A DNA stretch of 64,000 nucleotides from Gallibacter sp963558965 (GTDB taxonomy: Bacteria > Bacillota > Clostridia > Peptostreptococcales > Anaerovoracaceae), in the NCBI GenBank assembly GCA_963558965.1, contig CAUWIT010000005.1:1-64000 (forward strand), written 5' to 3'. The position numbers were made by a program, and so were the translations under genes. Under the pieces are notes generated by a model. The model saw nothing but the letters and a program-made list of their open reading frames with translations, was not told the origin of the DNA and searched no databases. This document shows, one piece after another, positions 10,201 to 19,467 of the stretch (positions within the stretch are counted from its first letter, which is position 1; each line of letters begins with the position of its first letter).

Positions 10201-10518
10201 GGTTTTGCCCGCACTACCTTGGAAGATTTCAAGTTCCTTTGACTTATCTCTTATAATTTTAGTCAAAATCATCTGTCTGCCTTCACGACCTAAAACATTT
10301 GGTTTTGCTCCTGCTCGTTTTACGACAATTTCGCCAAATCTTGAAAAACTCATAATATCTATATCTATTAGAGCTTTTTTTTGTAAATAAAAGAAGGCAT
10401 CCCTTTCTGCCTCCAAAGTATACTGATCGGGCACGATCAATAGGGCTTTGCCTTCTAAGTTGTCAAATATAAATTTACTTTTATTTAAATTTTCTCTGCC
10501 GTAATAAATATTTAACAT
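7255..10518 (-). CDS. addB: AddB/RexB-type subunit of AddAB helicase-nuclease
   Basis: The 1087-residue protein matches the AddB subunit of the AddAB double-strand-break resection enzyme. The N-terminal helicase-like region has a poorly conserved Walker A (GRENLNKSKF, about 7-16, lacking the GxGK core). The C-terminal PD-(D/E)XK nuclease shows GQIDRWD, VIDYKSG and GVKLQLFIYL. Four cysteines suited to a 4Fe-4S cluster are present: one in KFGRCPFAHF and three in the tail CTYCPYKGIC (about 1064, 1067 and 1073). It starts 3 bp after the HAD gene stop. The expected partner addA is not adjacent: the next gene downstream is a small redox protein. A degenerate Walker A is known from RexB-like proteins, where the partner supplies the motor. 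Confidence 0.88.
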   Translation of the reverse strand: MLNIYYGRENLNKSKFIFDNLEGKALLIVPDQYTLEAERDAFFYLQKKALIDIDIMSFSRFGEIVVKRAGAKPNVLGREGRQMILTKIIRDKSKELEIFQGSAGKTDFVEMVNDFVSDLKQHNTSVEDLDEAITNVKDDTILKKKLQEIKIIYQSYEEYIQGKYIDSEDYISYYVSKIGETGVLDHTTVWIYGFDSFTDRNKMVVKEMEKWADRVNLVITYDESESEKELFAIGKSMIESLEKVIPATVVTPIGMTYGLSTNDDIAAIEQSLYAISFDAKKPAGNVLLQKTTNLYNEAVNAAIYVLGLVRDHGYKYSDIAIISNDLENTGELYKRVFAEYGMDLFIDKKRNIMHHPAVNYILALLDVIGYNYRKEDVIRMAKTGFACSDEDRVEALEIYANIFNIRGAQWKKDFTKGVSRFEPEEIQEFNETRKEITGDLEEFNRSFTDGKTVREKAEAFENFLIDVIDIEAKIESLEEKQEEEYRFEIAQESSQIWDAITNVLDQMVEGLGDEKISKKEFVEILKSGFELAEIGLLPPTVDGLIMGTMQRTRRNHIKATVIVNAIEGVLPAQQVDTGILNEDERTFLDHNNIRICKLSQLKTMEESMAIYKNISKTEEKLYMSYAVSDNEGKSMTPSSIFTKMTEIFPSLEIVRDRFEGSEFSYLIGGIDATRNNMINSLVEMIQTGEIDPNWTKIFRYFQKNEDVDKLVDMLAKTFGEDNLSMITASQLYKNSVDDDFRLSPSRLEKFGRCPFAHFVNYGLKLEENREYTIGAPEAGTIYHECLMRISNELNKAMTANQKVTSSDSPWMKITREESDSKVKKILTEISKDYMEGIMSQSKYEEYKAKRIERVCCDSVWMAIEHIKVGAIEEMQFEVGFGKGKKLPPIDIDVENGTALIEGQIDRWDVLTDNFSKVIDYKSGNDKYDEKEARAGVKLQLFIYLMATLNSKRIKDLQPAGAFYFHIDEAAAKDAKDPEDISKEMEKQYKLSGFLLDDDRVKSALDGVSTGRSSKVYTNGKNVMGQAQFDKLLSDIETKVKDMANELTKGNIQISPKKNKNTTSCTYCPYKGICKFDITVEDCRFDMI

Positions 10519-10521
10519 ATT

Positions 10522-11166
10522 TTATACCTCAACTATATCTAGTAAATCGCTTGCTTTTTCTATTACGAAATCCGGTTTGTAAGGTCCGGCTTCTTCAAGT
10601 GTTGTAACATCTTCGCTCCAGCCAACTAAAACTGATTTTACTCCTGCGTTTTTTGCGGCTTCCAAGTCGAACAATGTATCCCCCACCATTAGAGTTTCTT
10701 CTTTTGTTGAATCTAGCTGGCTCATTGCTTTTAGTATCGGTTCTGGATGAGGCTTGTGTTTTTCTACTTTGTTTGCAGTTATTAGGCTATCAAAACATTG
10801 AAGCATACCTGCTTCTTCAAGACCTTTTTCCGCAGATATATCAAGTCTTGAAGTAACAAGTCCAATTTTACAACCTTTTGCTTTTAAAGCTAAAACTGTT
10901 TCTACTACTCCATCAAAGGGCACCATCATTTCTCCATGGTGATCCTTTTGATATTCTCTATAAATTTCTAGACATTTATCGATTGAGTGTTCAGGGAAAA
11001 GCTTTGCTAAAGATACTTTTAACGGTTCTCCAAAAGTGTTTTTCAATATTTCTTCGCTAGGATTTTCCCCTTTTAAAACTTGAAACAAATGTTTCCAAGA
11101 GTTGATAATGCCATCTCTTGTATTCATCATTGTTCCATCAAAGTCTAATAATACTGTATTTATCAT
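10522..11166 (-). CDS. HAD-superfamily hydrolase (PpaX/Gph-like phosphatase)
   Basis: A 214-residue cytoplasmic phosphatase of HAD subfamily IA. Motif I is DFDGT with nucleophile D8 and acid/base D10. Motif II is VTSR, the motif III lysine lies in KVEKHKPHPEP, and motif IV is GDTLFDLEAAKNAG. The cap domain lies between about residues 15 and 80. The layout resembles pyrophosphatase PpaX or phosphoglycolate phosphatase, but the substrate cannot be assigned. Its start codon directly abuts the tex stop codon and it ends 3 bp before addB, placing it inside the secA-prfB-tex-addB run. Confidence 0.88.
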   Translation of the reverse strand: MINTVLLDFDGTMMNTRDGIINSWKHLFQVLKGENPSEEILKNTFGEPLKVSLAKLFPEHSIDKCLEIYREYQKDHHGEMMVPFDGVVETVLALKAKGCKIGLVTSRLDISAEKGLEEAGMLQCFDSLITANKVEKHKPHPEPILKAMSQLDSTKEETLMVGDTLFDLEAAKNAGVKSVLVGWSEDVTTLEEAGPYKPDFVIEKASDLLDIVEV

Positions 11167-13425
11167 TTATTTTTCCTTCATCGTTAGTGCTACTTTTTGT
11201 TTTTCTTTATCTATTTCTAATATTTTTACTTTTACTGTATCTCCTACTGAAACAACATCCATTGGGTGTTTTACAAATTTGTCGCTTAGCTGGGAAATGT
11301 GTACAAGTCCGTCGTTTTTTACACCGATATCGACAAAAGCACCAAAGTCAACTACATTTCTTACAGTACCTGTAAGTTCCATACCTGGCTCAAGATCGTC
11401 AAAATCTCTTACATCATTTCTAAAGATTACTGCTGGCGCATCTTCACGAGGGTCTCTGCCTGGTTTTTTAATTTCATCTACGATATCTTTTAATGTAAAT
11501 TCGCCTATACCTAAGTCTGCTGCCATTGCTTTTTCAGCTTTGCCTAGGTTTTCCAAAGGATTTTCCGGTTTTGCTTGTAGCTCTTTTAAAGCGCTAAAAT
11601 CTTTAATTCTCTTAGTTGGTTTCTTTTCTTTTTTAGGAGCGTAGATTTTACAAATAGCTTCTTCAATATTTGCTGCTCCACCTTTTGCTAATTCTTCCTT
11701 GTCAATGCCTAACTTTTGAAGTATAGCTTCTGCTGACTTGTATGATTCGGGATGAACTGAAGTTCCATCCAGTGGATTTTTTCCATCTGAAATACGTAAA
11801 AATCCTGCGCACTGTTCAAAGGCTTTTGGCCCTAATTTAGCAACTTTTTTTAGCTCTTTTCTATCTGTAAATACGCCGTTTTCTTCTCTGTAGGCAACTA
11901 TGTTTTTTGCTATTGTATTATTTATACCTGCAATATGTGATAAAAGTGATGGTGAAGCAGTATTTAAGTCTACTCCTACTCTATTTACACAATCTTCTAC
12001 TACTGCATCTAGTGCTTTTTCAAGATTTTTTTGATTAATGTCATGTTGGTACTGTCCTACACCTATGCTCTTTGTAGGTATTTTTACTAGCTCAGCTAAA
12101 GGATCTTGCAGTCTTCTACCAAGAGACATAGCACCTCTAGTTGTTACATCCAAATCTGGATATTCTTCTGTTGCAAGTTTAGAAGCCGAATAAACTGATG
12201 CTCCTGCTTCGTTAACTATTGTATATTGCAAGTCTCTGCCACTTTTCTTAATGTAGTTTGCAACAACCTCTTCAGTTTCTCTACTAGCTGTACCATTACC
12301 GATAACTATTGTATTGATTTTAAATTTATCTACTAGTTTATCTAAAGTTTTTTCTGTTCCAGCAATATCTTCTTTTGGTTTAGTTGGATAAATAGTAGTA
12401 TATGCCAATAATTTACCAGTTTCATTTATAACTGCAACTTTACATCCTGTTCTGTATCCTGGGTCTATTGATATAATACGAGCACCTTTTACCGGTGGTA
12501 CCATCAATAGTTTTTCTGTATTTTTTGCAAATATTTTTACAGCTTCTGCTTCTGCTCTCTCAGTAAGTATATTTCTCATTTCTCTTTCAATTGAAGGAGC
12601 GATAAGTCTTTTATATGTATCTTGGATAGTTTCAGTTAAACAGTCAGTAAATATGGATTTACTGTTAGTTATAACTTTTTTTGCAATTATAGCTTCCATT
12701 TCTTCAGCTATAGTTACAACTTTAACTTTTATAAACTTTTCTTTTTCTCCTCTGTTTATAGCTAAAACTCTGTGATTAGGGATTGTGCTTATACCCTCAC
12801 TTGCATCGTAATACATTTCATAAACAGATTTCTCTTCCTTGTCTACAGCTTCAGTTTTTATAACTCCAACGTTTTCAGTCTTTTCTCTCAATACAGCTGT
12901 CAACTCTGGATCATCTGAAATAATTTCAGCTATAATATCCATCGCTCCTTTTAGAGCATCTGCTGGAGTATTTACTTCTTTTTCAACATTTACATACTGA
13001 CTTGCTATTTGGTCTAAATCACCTGATTCTAATTTTTGTTCTAGCATAACCATTGCAAGAGGTTCAAGACCTTTTTCTTTTGCCTTTGAAGCTCTTGTCG
13101 CTTTTTTCTGCTTAAATGGTTTATATAGATCTTCTACTCTTTGAAGAACTTCTGCTGCTAAAATATCTGATTTTAATTCTTCAGTTAATTTACCCTGTTC
13201 CTCAATTAATCTTATAACTTCTTCTTTTCTTTCTTCTAGACCTCTTAGATATGTAAGTCTTTCATCTAAATCACGAAGGATTTCATCGCTTAAACCTCCA
13301 GTAACTTCCTTACGGTAACGAGCGATAAAAGGAATTGTGTTTCCGCTGTCGATTAGCTCAACTGTAGCTTCCACCTGTTTAAGTCCTATATTAAATTCTT
13401 TTGCAATTTTCTCTAAAATGTTCAT
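11167..13425 (-). CDS. tex: Tex-family RNA-binding protein with S1 domain
   Basis: Tex (YhgF) proteins bind nucleic acid and affect transcription in several bacteria. The 752-residue protein has the diagnostic N-terminal segment with NTIPFIARYRKEVTGGL (about 29-45). A YqgF/RNase H-like domain contains ISIDPGYRTGCKVAV. Helix-hairpin-helix units follow with NTASPSLLSHIAGI, and the C-terminal S1 RNA-binding domain begins at about LTGTVRNVVDFGAFVDIGV and ends at the stop. The length fits the family. It lies 6 bp downstream of prfB and abuts the HAD gene. Confidence 0.95.
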   Translation of the reverse strand: MNILEKIAKEFNIGLKQVEATVELIDSGNTIPFIARYRKEVTGGLSDEILRDLDERLTYLRGLEERKEEVIRLIEEQGKLTEELKSDILAAEVLQRVEDLYKPFKQKKATRASKAKEKGLEPLAMVMLEQKLESGDLDQIASQYVNVEKEVNTPADALKGAMDIIAEIISDDPELTAVLREKTENVGVIKTEAVDKEEKSVYEMYYDASEGISTIPNHRVLAINRGEKEKFIKVKVVTIAEEMEAIIAKKVITNSKSIFTDCLTETIQDTYKRLIAPSIEREMRNILTERAEAEAVKIFAKNTEKLLMVPPVKGARIISIDPGYRTGCKVAVINETGKLLAYTTIYPTKPKEDIAGTEKTLDKLVDKFKINTIVIGNGTASRETEEVVANYIKKSGRDLQYTIVNEAGASVYSASKLATEEYPDLDVTTRGAMSLGRRLQDPLAELVKIPTKSIGVGQYQHDINQKNLEKALDAVVEDCVNRVGVDLNTASPSLLSHIAGINNTIAKNIVAYREENGVFTDRKELKKVAKLGPKAFEQCAGFLRISDGKNPLDGTSVHPESYKSAEAILQKLGIDKEELAKGGAANIEEAICKIYAPKKEKKPTKRIKDFSALKELQAKPENPLENLGKAEKAMAADLGIGEFTLKDIVDEIKKPGRDPREDAPAVIFRNDVRDFDDLEPGMELTGTVRNVVDFGAFVDIGVKNDGLVHISQLSDKFVKHPMDVVSVGDTVKVKILEIDKEKQKVALTMKEK

Positions 13426-13431
13426 AAATAT

Positions 13432-14533
13432 TTAATCCTTTTGCTTTAATTTTTCATTGATAAAGTAGTCCAAATCTCCATCTAGCACTTTATCAACATT
13501 GCCTACTTCAGCGCCTGTTCTATGGTCTTTTACCATTGTATATGGATGGAAAACATAAGAACGAATTTGGCTTCCCCATGTTATTTGAGAGTAGTCACCT
13601 TTTAGTTCCTTTAAGTTTTCCTTGTGTTCTTGCTCCTTTAGTTCTATCAATTTTGACATAAGCATTTTCATAGCCATGTCTTTGTTTTGATGCTGGGAAC
13701 GTTCATTTTGACAAGATACAACTATGTTAGTAGGAATGTGTGTTATGCGTATTGCAGAGTCTGTCTTGTTTACGTGTTGTCCACCTGCACCGCTAGATCT
13801 AAATGTATCTATACGCAAATCATCTGGATCGATTTCTACTGAAATATCCTCATCGATTTCTGGCATAACATCTACAGATGCAAATGATGTATGTCTCCTA
13901 CCTGAAGAGTCAAAAGGCGAAATACGAACTAGTCTATGTACTCCCTTTTCGTTTTTCAAATATCCGTAAGCGTTTGTACCTTCGATTAGCAAAGTCGCTG
14001 CTTTTATGCCACCTTCTGTATCTTCTTGTAAGTACAAAGTCTTAACTTTATATCCTTTTTTCTCACCGTATCTTATATACATACGAAGTAAAATTTCCGC
14101 CCAGTCCTGTGCATCTGTTCCACCTGAGCCCGCATGAATAGAGAGTATGGCATTATTTTCGTCGTACTCTCCTGTTAGCAATGTTTTTATTTTTATTTTT
14201 TCTAGTTCAGCTTGAAAATTATCTTTTAGTTCTTCTATTTCACTAACTAAAGTCTCATCATCTTCTTCTGTAGCAAGTTCTATCATAACTTTAATATCTT
14301 CAAGTGCTGTTTCTAGATTTTCGTATTCTTCTAATTTATCTTCTAATACTTTTTTGTTTTTTAAAAGGTTTTGGGCTGATCCTTGATCATCCCAAAAACC
14401 TTCTTTTGTACTTTGATTTGTGTAGTCTTCTATCTTTGCCCTTAAACTAGCTGGGTCAAAGAGACTCACCTACCTCTTTTAGATTTGCTTCCATTTCTGG
14501 CAGCTGATTTTTGATGTCATCTATCATAATCAT
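13432..14533 (-). CDS. prfB: Peptide chain release factor 2, expressed by +1 programmed frameshift
   Basis: RF2 terminates translation at UGA and UAA. The gene is in two frames. Codons 1-25 run from the ATG at 14533 (alternative ATG at 14527) to a CTT-TGA-C site, with the in-frame TGA at 14456-14458. A +1 shift on CTT continues with GAC at 14457 to the stop at 13432, giving 366 residues. An internal SD-like purine stretch (GAGGTAGGTGAG) lies just before the CTT, as in other prfB genes. The RF2 anticodon tripeptide SPF is in VRISPFDSSGRRH and the catalytic GGQ is in SSGAGGQHVNKTDS. The frameshift is known to autoregulate RF2: when RF2 is low, UGA is not read and shifting rises. The gene starts 21 bp after secA. 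Confidence 0.95.
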
Positions 14534-14554
14534 GTATTTTTCACTTCGCTTTCA

Positions 14555-17314
14555 TTAGTTTTTTCCACAGCAGTGTTTATATTTTTTGCCGCTTCCACAT
14601 GGACAAGGATCGTTTCTACCTACTTTAGGTTGATCTCTTCTCACTGTTTCCTGCTTCTTTTCTCTTTCTGGGATTTCTGCTTCTTCTGGTGCTCCTCCCA
14701 TTTGTTCTGCCATGTATTCTCTTTCAATTTCAGATACGTCTTCTTTCTTTTCTTGACCTTTGCTGATTACTTCTTTTCTTTCAGTTCTTGTTTCAATTGT
14801 TACGTTGAAGCAGTATTTAACTGTATCTTCTTTAATTGAGCCAATCATTTCATTGAACATATCGAAACCTTCTTGAGCATATGCTGCTGCTGGATCCTGC
14901 TGTCCATATCCTCTTAAACCGATACCACTCTTTAGCTGATCCATTGCATCGATATGATCCATCCACTTGTTGTCTACAACTCTAAGTAGGATCATTCTTT
15001 CTAGTTCACGCATACGTTCAACGCCGATTTCAGCTTCTTTTTCTTCGTAAAGTCTTGCAAATTCAGCTTTAATATCTTCAAGTAAACTGTCGTGTGTCAT
15101 TTTCATAAGTGCATCTTCACTTGTATCAACACCTTCGTATCTGTAACAGATTCTCTTTAGATTTTTTGTTAAAGTATCAAAATCCCATTCTTCTGGGAAC
15201 TTGCTGTCAGCTGTAATTGGAAGTAAGCAGTTTTCAATTAATTCGGCTGTCATATTTTCTATATATGATTTTAGATTTTCACCAAATAGAACTTTTTTTC
15301 TTTCGCCGTATATAATTTCTCTCTGTTTGTTCATTACATTGTCGTACTGCAATACATATTTTCTTATGCCGAAGTTTTTACCTTCAACTTTTTTCTGAGC
15401 GTTTTCGATTTGCTTAGTAATCATCTTAGCTTCTATAGCTTCGTCATCTTCTAGTCCCATTTTTTTAACTAGAGCCTGCATACGTTCTCCACCGAAAAGT
15501 CTAAGTAGTTCGTCTTCCATAGAGATGCAAAATACAGTTTCACCAGGGTCTCCTTGACGACCAGAACGTCCTCTTAACTGGTTATCAATACGTCTTGATT
15601 CGTGTCTTTCTGTACCGATAATACATAGACCGCCTAACTCTCTTACTCTATTTTGTTCATCTTTTCTTTCTTCAGTATATTTTTCTAGAAGTTTATTGTA
15701 TTCTTCTCTAGCTGCTAAAATTTCTTCGTTGTCTGTTGGAATTAAAGTTGATGCGTAAGCTATAACATCTGATGGATAACCTGCTTTTGCCATTTCTTTT
15801 TTAGCTTCAAACTCTGGGTTACCACCAAGGATAATATCTGTACCTCTACCTGCCATGTTAGTTGCAATTGTAATCGCACCTTCACGACCTGCTTCAGCTA
15901 CGATTTCAGCTTCTTTTTCATGATTTTTAGCATTCAAAATATTGAAGTTTTTAACTCCTCTTTTTCTAAGCATATCTGCGATTAACTCAGAATTTTCAAT
16001 TGAAATTGTACCGATAAGTACTGGCTGTCCTTTTTTATGTGCCTCTACTACTCTTTCGGCTATGGCATTGTATTTACCTTGTTCTGTTGGATAAACAGAA
16101 TCCTGGTTGTCAATTCTGGCAATCGGTTTGTTTGTAGGTATAACAACAACGTCCATATTGTAAATATCTATAAATTCACTTTCTTCTGTTTTAGCTGTAC
16201 CAGTCATACCTGCAAGTTTGTTGTACATACGGAAGTAGTTCTGTAATGTAATAGTTGCAAGTGTCTTTGATTCGGCTCTTACTTTTACATGTTCTTTTGA
16301 TTCAATAGCCTGATGAAGTCCATCGCTGTATCTTCTACCGAACATAAGACGTCCTGTAAATTCGTCTACAATTACTACTTCTTTGTCTTTTATAATATAG
16401 TCAACATCTCTCTTCATAATATTATGAGCTTTTAAAGCCTGCATAACATGATGGTTGATTTCCATGTTTTCTGGATCTGCAAAGTTTGTAATATCAAAAT
16501 ATTCTTCGCACTTTGAAATACCTGCTTCTGTCAATGAAACCTGCTTGTCTTTTTCATCAACTGTGAAGTCAGCTTCTTTGCTCAATGTTCTAACAAATGA
16601 ATCAGCTCTCTTGTATAGTCCTGTTGATTCGTCTCCCTGACCTGAAATAATCAAAGGTGTTCTAGCTTCGTCAATTAAGATAGAGTCAACTTCGTCCACA
16701 ATAGCAAAGTTTAATTCTCTTTGCATCATATCTTCTTTGTAACGAACCATGTTGTCTCTTAGATAGTCAAAACCGTATTCGTTATTTGTACCGTAAGTGA
16801 TATCAGCCTGATAAGCTGCTTTACGTTCTTCTTCATCGATGCCATGAATAACGCAACCAACTGTTAAACCTAAAAATGTATAGCATTTGCTCATCCATTC
16901 GCAGTCACGTTTAGCTAGGTAATCATTTACTGTAATAACATGTACACCTTTACCTTCAAGTGCGTTTAGATATACAGGTAGTGTAGCAACTAAAGTTTTA
17001 CCTTCACCTGTTTTCATTTCAGCGATACGGCCCTGATGCAATGCAACACCACCGATAAGCTGAACTCTAAAGTGTTTCATTCCTAATGTTCTTGATGCTG
17101 CTTCTCTACATACAGCAAAAGCTTCTGGCAAAATATCGTCCAAAGTTTCTCCATTTTTCAATCTTTCTTTAAACTCTGGAGTTTTAGCCTGAAGTTCTTC
17201 ATCTGTTAAAGCTTGCATGCTTTCGTCTAAAGCTTCAATTTTATCTACGATTTTACCAATTTTTTTAACTTCTCTGGCATTGCTATCGCCAAAGATTTTT
17301 TCCATAAATCCCAT
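14555..17314 (-). CDS. secA: Preprotein translocase ATPase SecA
   Basis: Motor ATPase that drives preproteins through SecYEG at the membrane. The 919-residue protein is full length. Walker A is seen in KTGEGKTLVATLPVYLNAL (about 104-122), the DEAD-like box in DEVDSILIDEARTPLIISG, and nucleotide-binding domain 2 in NMAGRGTDIILGG and RGRSGRQGDPG. A C-terminal zinc-binding SecB/ribosome-contact tail is present as CPCGSGKKYKHCC. It abuts the stop of the upstream CNNM/CBS gene and is followed by prfB, a gene order conserved in Firmicutes. Confidence 0.99.
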   Translation of the reverse strand: MGFMEKIFGDSNAREVKKIGKIVDKIEALDESMQALTDEELQAKTPEFKERLKNGETLDDILPEAFAVCREAASRTLGMKHFRVQLIGGVALHQGRIAEMKTGEGKTLVATLPVYLNALEGKGVHVITVNDYLAKRDCEWMSKCYTFLGLTVGCVIHGIDEEERKAAYQADITYGTNNEYGFDYLRDNMVRYKEDMMQRELNFAIVDEVDSILIDEARTPLIISGQGDESTGLYKRADSFVRTLSKEADFTVDEKDKQVSLTEAGISKCEEYFDITNFADPENMEINHHVMQALKAHNIMKRDVDYIIKDKEVVIVDEFTGRLMFGRRYSDGLHQAIESKEHVKVRAESKTLATITLQNYFRMYNKLAGMTGTAKTEESEFIDIYNMDVVVIPTNKPIARIDNQDSVYPTEQGKYNAIAERVVEAHKKGQPVLIGTISIENSELIADMLRKRGVKNFNILNAKNHEKEAEIVAEAGREGAITIATNMAGRGTDIILGGNPEFEAKKEMAKAGYPSDVIAYASTLIPTDNEEILAAREEYNKLLEKYTEERKDEQNRVRELGGLCIIGTERHESRRIDNQLRGRSGRQGDPGETVFCISMEDELLRLFGGERMQALVKKMGLEDDEAIEAKMITKQIENAQKKVEGKNFGIRKYVLQYDNVMNKQREIIYGERKKVLFGENLKSYIENMTAELIENCLLPITADSKFPEEWDFDTLTKNLKRICYRYEGVDTSEDALMKMTHDSLLEDIKAEFARLYEEKEAEIGVERMRELERMILLRVVDNKWMDHIDAMDQLKSGIGLRGYGQQDPAAAYAQEGFDMFNEMIGSIKEDTVKYCFNVTIETRTERKEVISKGQEKKEDVSEIEREYMAEQMGGAPEEAEIPEREKKQETVRRDQPKVGRNDPCPCGSGKKYKHCCGKN

Positions 17315-18595
17315 TTAATTTACCTTTCTTTCACTTTTATCTTCTTCTATCTCGTTTATAACTAAATTGATTTCCAAAGCCCTTCTTGGATTTGCTTTGG
17401 TTACCCTTACTTTTACATGTTTATTTCCATATGTGGCTTCAAAAGTATCACCTTTTTCAGGTAGTTTATCAAGTTCTAAAACAACCCAGCCATTTACAGT
17501 ATTTATATCGAATTCCTTATCTATGTCGAAGAAATCAAAAATCTTAGCTATGTTAGCATTGCACATAACGCGATAGCTGCCATTCTGAAGCAAAGTAACT
17601 TCCTGTGACATAATAGCATCGTGTTCGTCGTAAATATCTCCAACCAACTCTTCGATAATATCCTCCATAGTTACAAGACCTTCTGTGCCGCCGTATTCAT
17701 CTACAATAATGGCAATATGGGCTTTCATAGCTTGCAGTTTTTTTAGAAGTGTAGCTATCTTCATAGAACCTGCAACAAAAGCAACCGGCTTAACAAAGTC
17801 GGATATAGTCTTATTTGTACCTACGATATAATTGTGGAAATCTTTTTGATTTAGCACACCTAAAATTTTATCAAGATCATCCTCGTAAACTGGCAATCTT
17901 GAAAAACCTGTCTGCCTAAAAATTTCAGCGACTTCTTCTTCAGTCATCTGTATGTCGATAGCCTGCATATCCACACGAGGTGTAAGTACATCCTCAGCCC
18001 TTAAGTCATTAAACTCGATGGCATTTTGGATAAGCTCACTTTGCTCAGCTTCAATACCTCCAACGACTTCAGCCTCTTCAACAATCGTTCTAATTTCATC
18101 TCCTGTAATAGTAGCCTCATCGCCGATATTGAAAATCTTAGTGATAAGCTGCTTCCATTTTGAGAAAATAAAATTAATAGGTGTTAAGACGATCATAATC
18201 GCTTTTACTATTGGTGCAGAGAACATAGCAAAACTCTCAGGTGCTTCCTTAGATAAACTCTTAGGTGAAATTTCTCCAAAGATAAGAACAACTACAGTTA
18301 TTACAATTGTTGAAATCGTTGCACCGTAATCACCGTAAAGCTCTATGAACAGTACTGTAGAAACCGCTGTCATTGCAATGTTTACAATGTTGTTTCCTAT
18401 AAGAATGGTTGTTAGTAGCTTGTCATAGTTTTCTGATAGTTCTAAAACTCTCTTCGCTCTCTCATCTCCATCGTTAGCTAAGTTTTTAACTTTAATACGA
18501 TTTAACGATGTAAATGCTGTCTCTGTTGCTGAAAAATATGCTGATAAAATAACAAGTGCAATAATAGCAACAACAGACGATAAATAGGTATCCAT
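17315..18595 (-). CDS. CNNM/CBS-domain (HlyC/CorC family) membrane protein, copy 1
   Basis: A 426-residue protein with a DUF21/CNNM transmembrane region (four hydrophobic segments within about 1-150), a pair of CBS domains (about 200-330, including LTPRVDMQAIDIQ and IVDEYGGTEGLVTMEDIIEELVG), and a C-terminal CorC_HlyC domain. Such proteins are linked to magnesium or cobalt efflux and were named after hemolysin C, but they are not established toxins. The start lies at the head of the minus-strand run; its stop abuts the secA start. A second family member with the same architecture occurs at 46748-48049. Confidence 0.92.
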   Translation of the reverse strand: MDTYLSSVVAIIALVILSAYFSATETAFTSLNRIKVKNLANDGDERAKRVLELSENYDKLLTTILIGNNIVNIAMTAVSTVLFIELYGDYGATISTIVITVVVLIFGEISPKSLSKEAPESFAMFSAPIVKAIMIVLTPINFIFSKWKQLITKIFNIGDEATITGDEIRTIVEEAEVVGGIEAEQSELIQNAIEFNDLRAEDVLTPRVDMQAIDIQMTEEEVAEIFRQTGFSRLPVYEDDLDKILGVLNQKDFHNYIVGTNKTISDFVKPVAFVAGSMKIATLLKKLQAMKAHIAIIVDEYGGTEGLVTMEDIIEELVGDIYDEHDAIMSQEVTLLQNGSYRVMCNANIAKIFDFFDIDKEFDINTVNGWVVLELDKLPEKGDTFEATYGNKHVKVRVTKANPRRALEINLVINEIEEDKSERKVN

Positions 18596-18688
18596 AATTG
18601 GACATTCCCTCCTTCTTATTCAAATGTTTAAATTTATACTACTAAATTATACCACAAAGCTATATAAAATAAAAAGGGTTAATAAAAA

Positions 18689-18725
18689 GAAACAGCTTTT
18701 ATGTATTTAAACATTAAGCTGTTTC
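18689..18725 (-). terminator. Rho-independent terminator of the amino acid ABC operon
   Basis: A perfect 10-bp stem (GAAACAGCTT at 18689-18698 with AAGCTGTTTC at 18716-18725) encloses an AT-rich loop. Read on the minus strand it is followed by TTTTTATT, so it terminates the transcript of the transporter genes just upstream of the CNNM gene. Confidence 0.85.
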
Positions 18726-18744
18726 CTTTATAGTGATTAAATAT

Positions 18745-19467
18745 TTAAAGAACTTTACTTAAAAAATCTTTGACACGATCTTCTTTTGGATGTTCAAATA
18801 TTTCTTCTGGAGTACCTTCCTCAACTAAATATCCTCCATCCATAAATACTACGCGGTCAGCTACTTCTCTAGCAAACCCCATTTCATGTGTCACAATAAC
18901 CATGGTCATACCTTCATCTGCAAGTTTTTTCATAACTTCAAGTACATCGCCTACCATTTCAGGGTCAAGAGCAGAAGTAGGTTCATCAAAAAGCATTGCT
19001 TCTGGGTTCATAGCTAATGCTCTTACAATAGCTACACGCTGTTGCTGTCCACCTGATAATGACTTTGGATATGCATCTGCTTTTTCTGCAAGTCCAACCA
19101 TTTCTAGTAGTTTCATAGCATTTTTCTTTGCTTCTTCCTGATCCATACCTGCTACCTGTACTGGTGCCATAATAATGTTTTCAAGCACTGTTTTATGTGG
19201 AAATAAGTTGAAGTTTTGAAATACCATGCCTAACTTTTGTCTAACTTTATTTATATCCACTTTAGGATCGTTTATTTTTTCATCATCTAGATAAACATCT
19301 CCAGATGTTGGTTCTTCAAGTAAGTTTAAGCATCTTAAAAATGTACTTTTACCTGAACCAGAAGGTCCGATTACACAAACTACTTCGCCTTTTTTTATTT
19401 CTTCATCAATGCCTTTTAGGACTTCATTGTGTCCAAAGCTCTTTTTTAGATTTTTAACTTTTAACAT
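18745..19467 (-). CDS. Polar amino acid ABC transporter, ATP-binding subunit (GlnQ-like)
   Basis: ATPase of a polar amino acid uptake system. The 240-residue protein has Walker A GPSGSGKST, the Q-loop region GMVFQNFNLFPHKTVLENI, signature LSGGQQQR, Walker B AMLFDEPTSALDPE and the H-loop VTHEMGF. All are typical of the GlnQ/HisP/PAAT subfamily. Its start overlaps the permease gene by 14 bp, and a terminator follows 20 bp after its stop. The amino acid transported cannot be specified. Confidence 0.95.
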   Translation of the reverse strand: MLKVKNLKKSFGHNEVLKGIDEEIKKGEVVCVIGPSGSGKSTFLRCLNLLEEPTSGDVYLDDEKINDPKVDINKVRQKLGMVFQNFNLFPHKTVLENIIMAPVQVAGMDQEEAKKNAMKLLEMVGLAEKADAYPKSLSGGQQQRVAIVRALAMNPEAMLFDEPTSALDPEMVGDVLEVMKKLADEGMTMVIVTHEMGFAREVADRVVFMDGGYLVEEGTPEEIFEHPKEDRVKDFLSKVL

